From Candidatus Sulfopaludibacter sp. SbA3 (lineage in GTDB: Bacteria > Acidobacteriota > Vicinamibacteria > Vicinamibacterales > UBA2999): a stretch of 64,000 nt of DNA. The stretch covers positions 62,001 to 126,000 of the forward strand of contig CAMDNQ010000008.1 of assembly GCA_945903265.1 (NCBI GenBank), in the 5' to 3' direction. Under the pieces are notes generated by a model. It searched no databases, was not told where the DNA came from, and saw only the letters and a list, made by a program, of their open reading frames with translations. The translations under genes and the position numbers were made by a program. Below are positions 62,051 to 64,000 of the stretch, piece by piece (position 1 is the stretch's first letter; each line of letters starts with the position of its first letter).

Positions 62051-64000
62051 ATGACGGACGTGTCTCTTCCACGTTTCATCGCACGCTGGAGTCAGCCTGG
62101 GCTCCCGGTCCTGGTGGTTGCCCTGCTGCTGGCGCTCGGCACCGCAAATATCGTCTCCCGGGCGACGTTCAGCGAGGCCGAAGACGGCGTGCTGTGGACG
62201 CGAACCGCCGAAGGCGTTGTGGCGACAGAGATCGCGCCCGCGACACCTGGCGCGGACGTCGGCGTCCAGAGAGGCGATGTGCTGCTCGCCATCGACGATC
62301 GTCCGATCGAGTCGGTTGACGATGTGGTGGCGGCGCTGCATGCCTCGGCTCCGGGGTCGAGCGCGCGGTACACGATCCTGCGGCTCGGCGCTCGCGAGGT
62401 CATCGATCTCCGCATCGCACTGATTCCGAGCGGCGCACGGCCGCTGTACTTCCTGTTTGCCGGCATCGGCATCTTCACGCTCCTGATCGGCGGGGCCGTG
62501 CGGCTGCTGCGCCCGCGCGATCCGGCGACGCTGCACTTCTTCTGGCTGTCGGTGGCCTTCTTCGGGCTTTTCACGTTTTCATTCAGCGGCCGCCTCGACC
62601 GTCTCGACTGGATCTTCTACTGGGGCGACGTCATTTCCATTCTGCTTCTGCCTGCCCTCTTCCTTCACTTCGCGCTGGTATTTCCGGAACGGCGGCGGCG
62701 GTGGACGCTCACGGGCCTCGGCCGGCTCGTCGTGCCGTTGATCTATGTGCCCGCGGTCCTTCTTGGGGGCGTGCGCGTCGTCGCGCTGGCGCGCAGCACC
62801 GTGGATGCACCGCTCTTCGTCGGCGTCATCGCGGCGCTCGATCGCCTCGAGTACGGCTATCTGGCGGCGTGTCTTGTGCTGGCGCTGGTGGCGCTGACGC
62901 GAGCGCTCGGCGAGGTGCAGTCGATTACGGCCCGCCGGCAGCTGCGGTGGATCGCGTGGGGCACGACGCTGGGGACGGCGCCGTTTGCCGTCGTGTACGC
63001 CGTACCGTGGACGCTGGGCGTGGAGCCGTCGCTGCCGATGCAGCTGTCGGCGATTCCCCTGAGCCTCGTGCCGCTGTCGTACGCCTCGGCCATCGTCCGC
63101 TACCGGCTGATGGACGTCGAGATCATCTTCAAGCGGGCGGTCGTCTCAGCCGCGGCGCTTGCGGCGGTGGTCTCGATGTATGCGCTCCTCCTTTACGGCT
63201 TCGAGCGCATCTTCACACGCGGTGAGGCGGGGTCGAACTGGGTGCTCGCCGCCATCGTGACCGCGATCGCACTCGTACTGGCACCGACCGTCAAGCAGGC
63301 GGTACAGGACGGCCTCGATCGGATGTTTTACCGCGATCGGTACGACTACCGGCGTGCGCTCGTCGCGTTCGCGCGCGACCTCAATAGCGATCTTGACCTG
63401 AACAGGTTGAGCGAACGGCTGGTCTCGCGGGTCGTCGAGACCCTGCTCGTCGAGCGGATGGCGTTGATGCTCGCCGACGACGATCTGCGCCGGTTCGCGC
63501 CGGTGAGTGCCTCGGGATTCGACGCAGGCGCTCCCCCGTCTCTGGAAAAGGAAACCGAGATGGGATCGCGCCTTCAGGAGGGCCACGTCGTCTCGCTGGA
63601 TGACCCGCTGATAGCGAGCCGCTTTCCCGACGAGGAAGTCGAATTCTGGCGCGAAGCGGGCCTCTCGTACTTCATCCCGTGCGTCTCAAACGAGGGGACC
63701 ATTGCGGTGCTCGCGATCGGGCGCAAGGAAACTGGCGAGCCGCTGAACAGCGAGGACACGGCGCTGCTTTCGGCGGTGGCCGGACAAATCGCGACCGCGC
63801 TCGAAAACGCGCGGCTGTACCGGCAGCTGCATACGAAAGCCTCCGAGCTCGATCGCCTGCGCGCGTTCAACGAGAACATTCTGGAATCCCTCGACGACGG
63901 CCTGCTGGTGACCGACCTGACCGGCCGCATCGTGCGGTGGAACCGCGCACTCGAGCGGCTCTACGGGGTCTCGCGCGAGTCGGCGGTGGGCAAGACGCTC
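62051..64000 (+). CDS. Sensor protein with PDZ, membrane, GAF and PAS domains (partial)
   Basis: This membrane sensor is open to the right edge (650 residues visible). Order: one N-terminal helix (LPVLVVALLLALGTANIV), a PDZ-like domain (about 60-125; 'DVGVQRGDVLLAIDDRPIES'), seven more hydrophobic segments (about 135-390), a region ending in 'FYRDRYDYRRALVAFARDL', a GAF domain (about 440-590) and the start of a PAS domain ('ESLDDGLLVTDLTGRIVRWN'). Such layouts usually end in a histidine kinase or response-regulator domain, which would lie beyond the window. ATG 62051 has no Shine-Dalgarno. It may sense an envelope signal through the PDZ domain. Confidence 0.78.
   Translation, partial: MTDVSLPRFIARWSQPGLPVLVVALLLALGTANIVSRATFSEAEDGVLWTRTAEGVVATEIAPATPGADVGVQRGDVLLAIDDRPIESVDDVVAALHASAPGSSARYTILRLGAREVIDLRIALIPSGARPLYFLFAGIGIFTLLIGGAVRLLRPRDPATLHFFWLSVAFFGLFTFSFSGRLDRLDWIFYWGDVISILLLPALFLHFALVFPERRRRWTLTGLGRLVVPLIYVPAVLLGGVRVVALARSTVDAPLFVGVIAALDRLEYGYLAACLVLALVALTRALGEVQSITARRQLRWIAWGTTLGTAPFAVVYAVPWTLGVEPSLPMQLSAIPLSLVPLSYASAIVRYRLMDVEIIFKRAVVSAAALAAVVSMYALLLYGFERIFTRGEAGSNWVLAAIVTAIALVLAPTVKQAVQDGLDRMFYRDRYDYRRALVAFARDLNSDLDLNRLSERLVSRVVETLLVERMALMLADDDLRRFAPVSASGFDAGAPPSLEKETEMGSRLQEGHVVSLDDPLIASRFPDEEVEFWREAGLSYFIPCVSNEGTIAVLAIGRKETGEPLNSEDTALLSAVAGQIATALENARLYRQLHTKASELDRLRAFNENILESLDDGLLVTDLTGRIVRWNRALERLYGVSRESAVGKTL

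Noticed and set aside
1-64000. tRNA, rRNA, phage or insertion sequence genes
   Set aside because: I looked through the gaps and found no cloverleaf, rRNA, transposase or integrase; all gaps are under about 240 bases.

Overview
This window reads as a chromosomal segment of a GC-rich Gram-negative bacterium, most likely Acidobacteriota and probably near class Vicinamibacteria. That placement is an inference. It rests on an Oar-like TonB-dependent outer-membrane protein, two secreted von Willebrand A proteins of the acidobacterial 'VWFA-related' type, a DUF1015-serC pair, many secreted peptidases, and dense GC-rich coding on both strands. I see no phage, insertion sequence, CRISPR array, rRNA or tRNA. 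No stretch longer than about 240 bases lacks a gene, and several convergent genes overlap or abut at their stop codons.

Layout. 1-9.7 kb: end of a TonB-dependent receptor, a nuoG-like/ccdA pair, a small membrane protein, a large M1 aminopeptidase, kbl and a DUF5658 protein. 9.7-14 kb: a polytopic GT-C-like membrane protein, an AI-2E/PerM-type permease and an aminotransferase, all on the minus strand. 14-22 kb: VWFA protein, OmpA lipoprotein, CHRD protein, a FolM-like reductase, a Rieske membrane protein, an MTHFR-like protein and a DPP-IV-type peptidase. 22-26 kb: beta-CASP nuclease, aminotransferase and malQ in one tight run. 26-38 kb: housekeeping genes (glnS, rmuC, M23 peptidase, DUF1015-serC, pcnB, polA) with small lipoproteins. 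38-46 kb: BON, ZIP and VWFA proteins, a methyltransferase, a frameshifted Ig-like lipoprotein, inositol-phosphate synthase and a G8/beta-helix protein. 46-50 kb: a degenerate GGDEF protein, a PilB-type ATPase with an added double zinc ribbon, a J-domain protein and a LolD/MacB-like ATPase. 50-54 kb: oppF/oppD-like ATPases coupled to a methylmalonyl-CoA mutase large subunit, then a strong promoter with a structured leader and a small unknown protein. 54-64 kb: a phosphoesterase, eno-gpmA, glgC behind a perfect inverted repeat, a secreted protein, a plug-less outer-membrane barrel and the start of a PDZ/7TM/GAF/PAS sensor, which runs off the right edge.

Most noteworthy signals. (1) Many genes have a sigma70-like -10 hexamer, often with an extended TGn, 6-9 bases before the start codon and no Shine-Dalgarno sequence. 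This suggests widespread leaderless mRNAs, including divergent pairs separated by about 30 bases. (2) A PilB/GspE ATPase carries two extra C-terminal zinc ribbons and precedes a J-domain protein. (3) A perfect 10-bp inverted repeat lies directly upstream of glgC. (4) A near-consensus promoter drives a folded leader and an unrecognised 102-residue protein. (5) Several proteins have lost catalytic residues or whole domains: DNA polymerase I proofreading, the GGDEF active site, and the TonB plug. No complete, clearly new multi-gene system can be demonstrated from sequence alone. The PilB-zinc ribbon locus and the leader at 53.7 kb are the best candidates.
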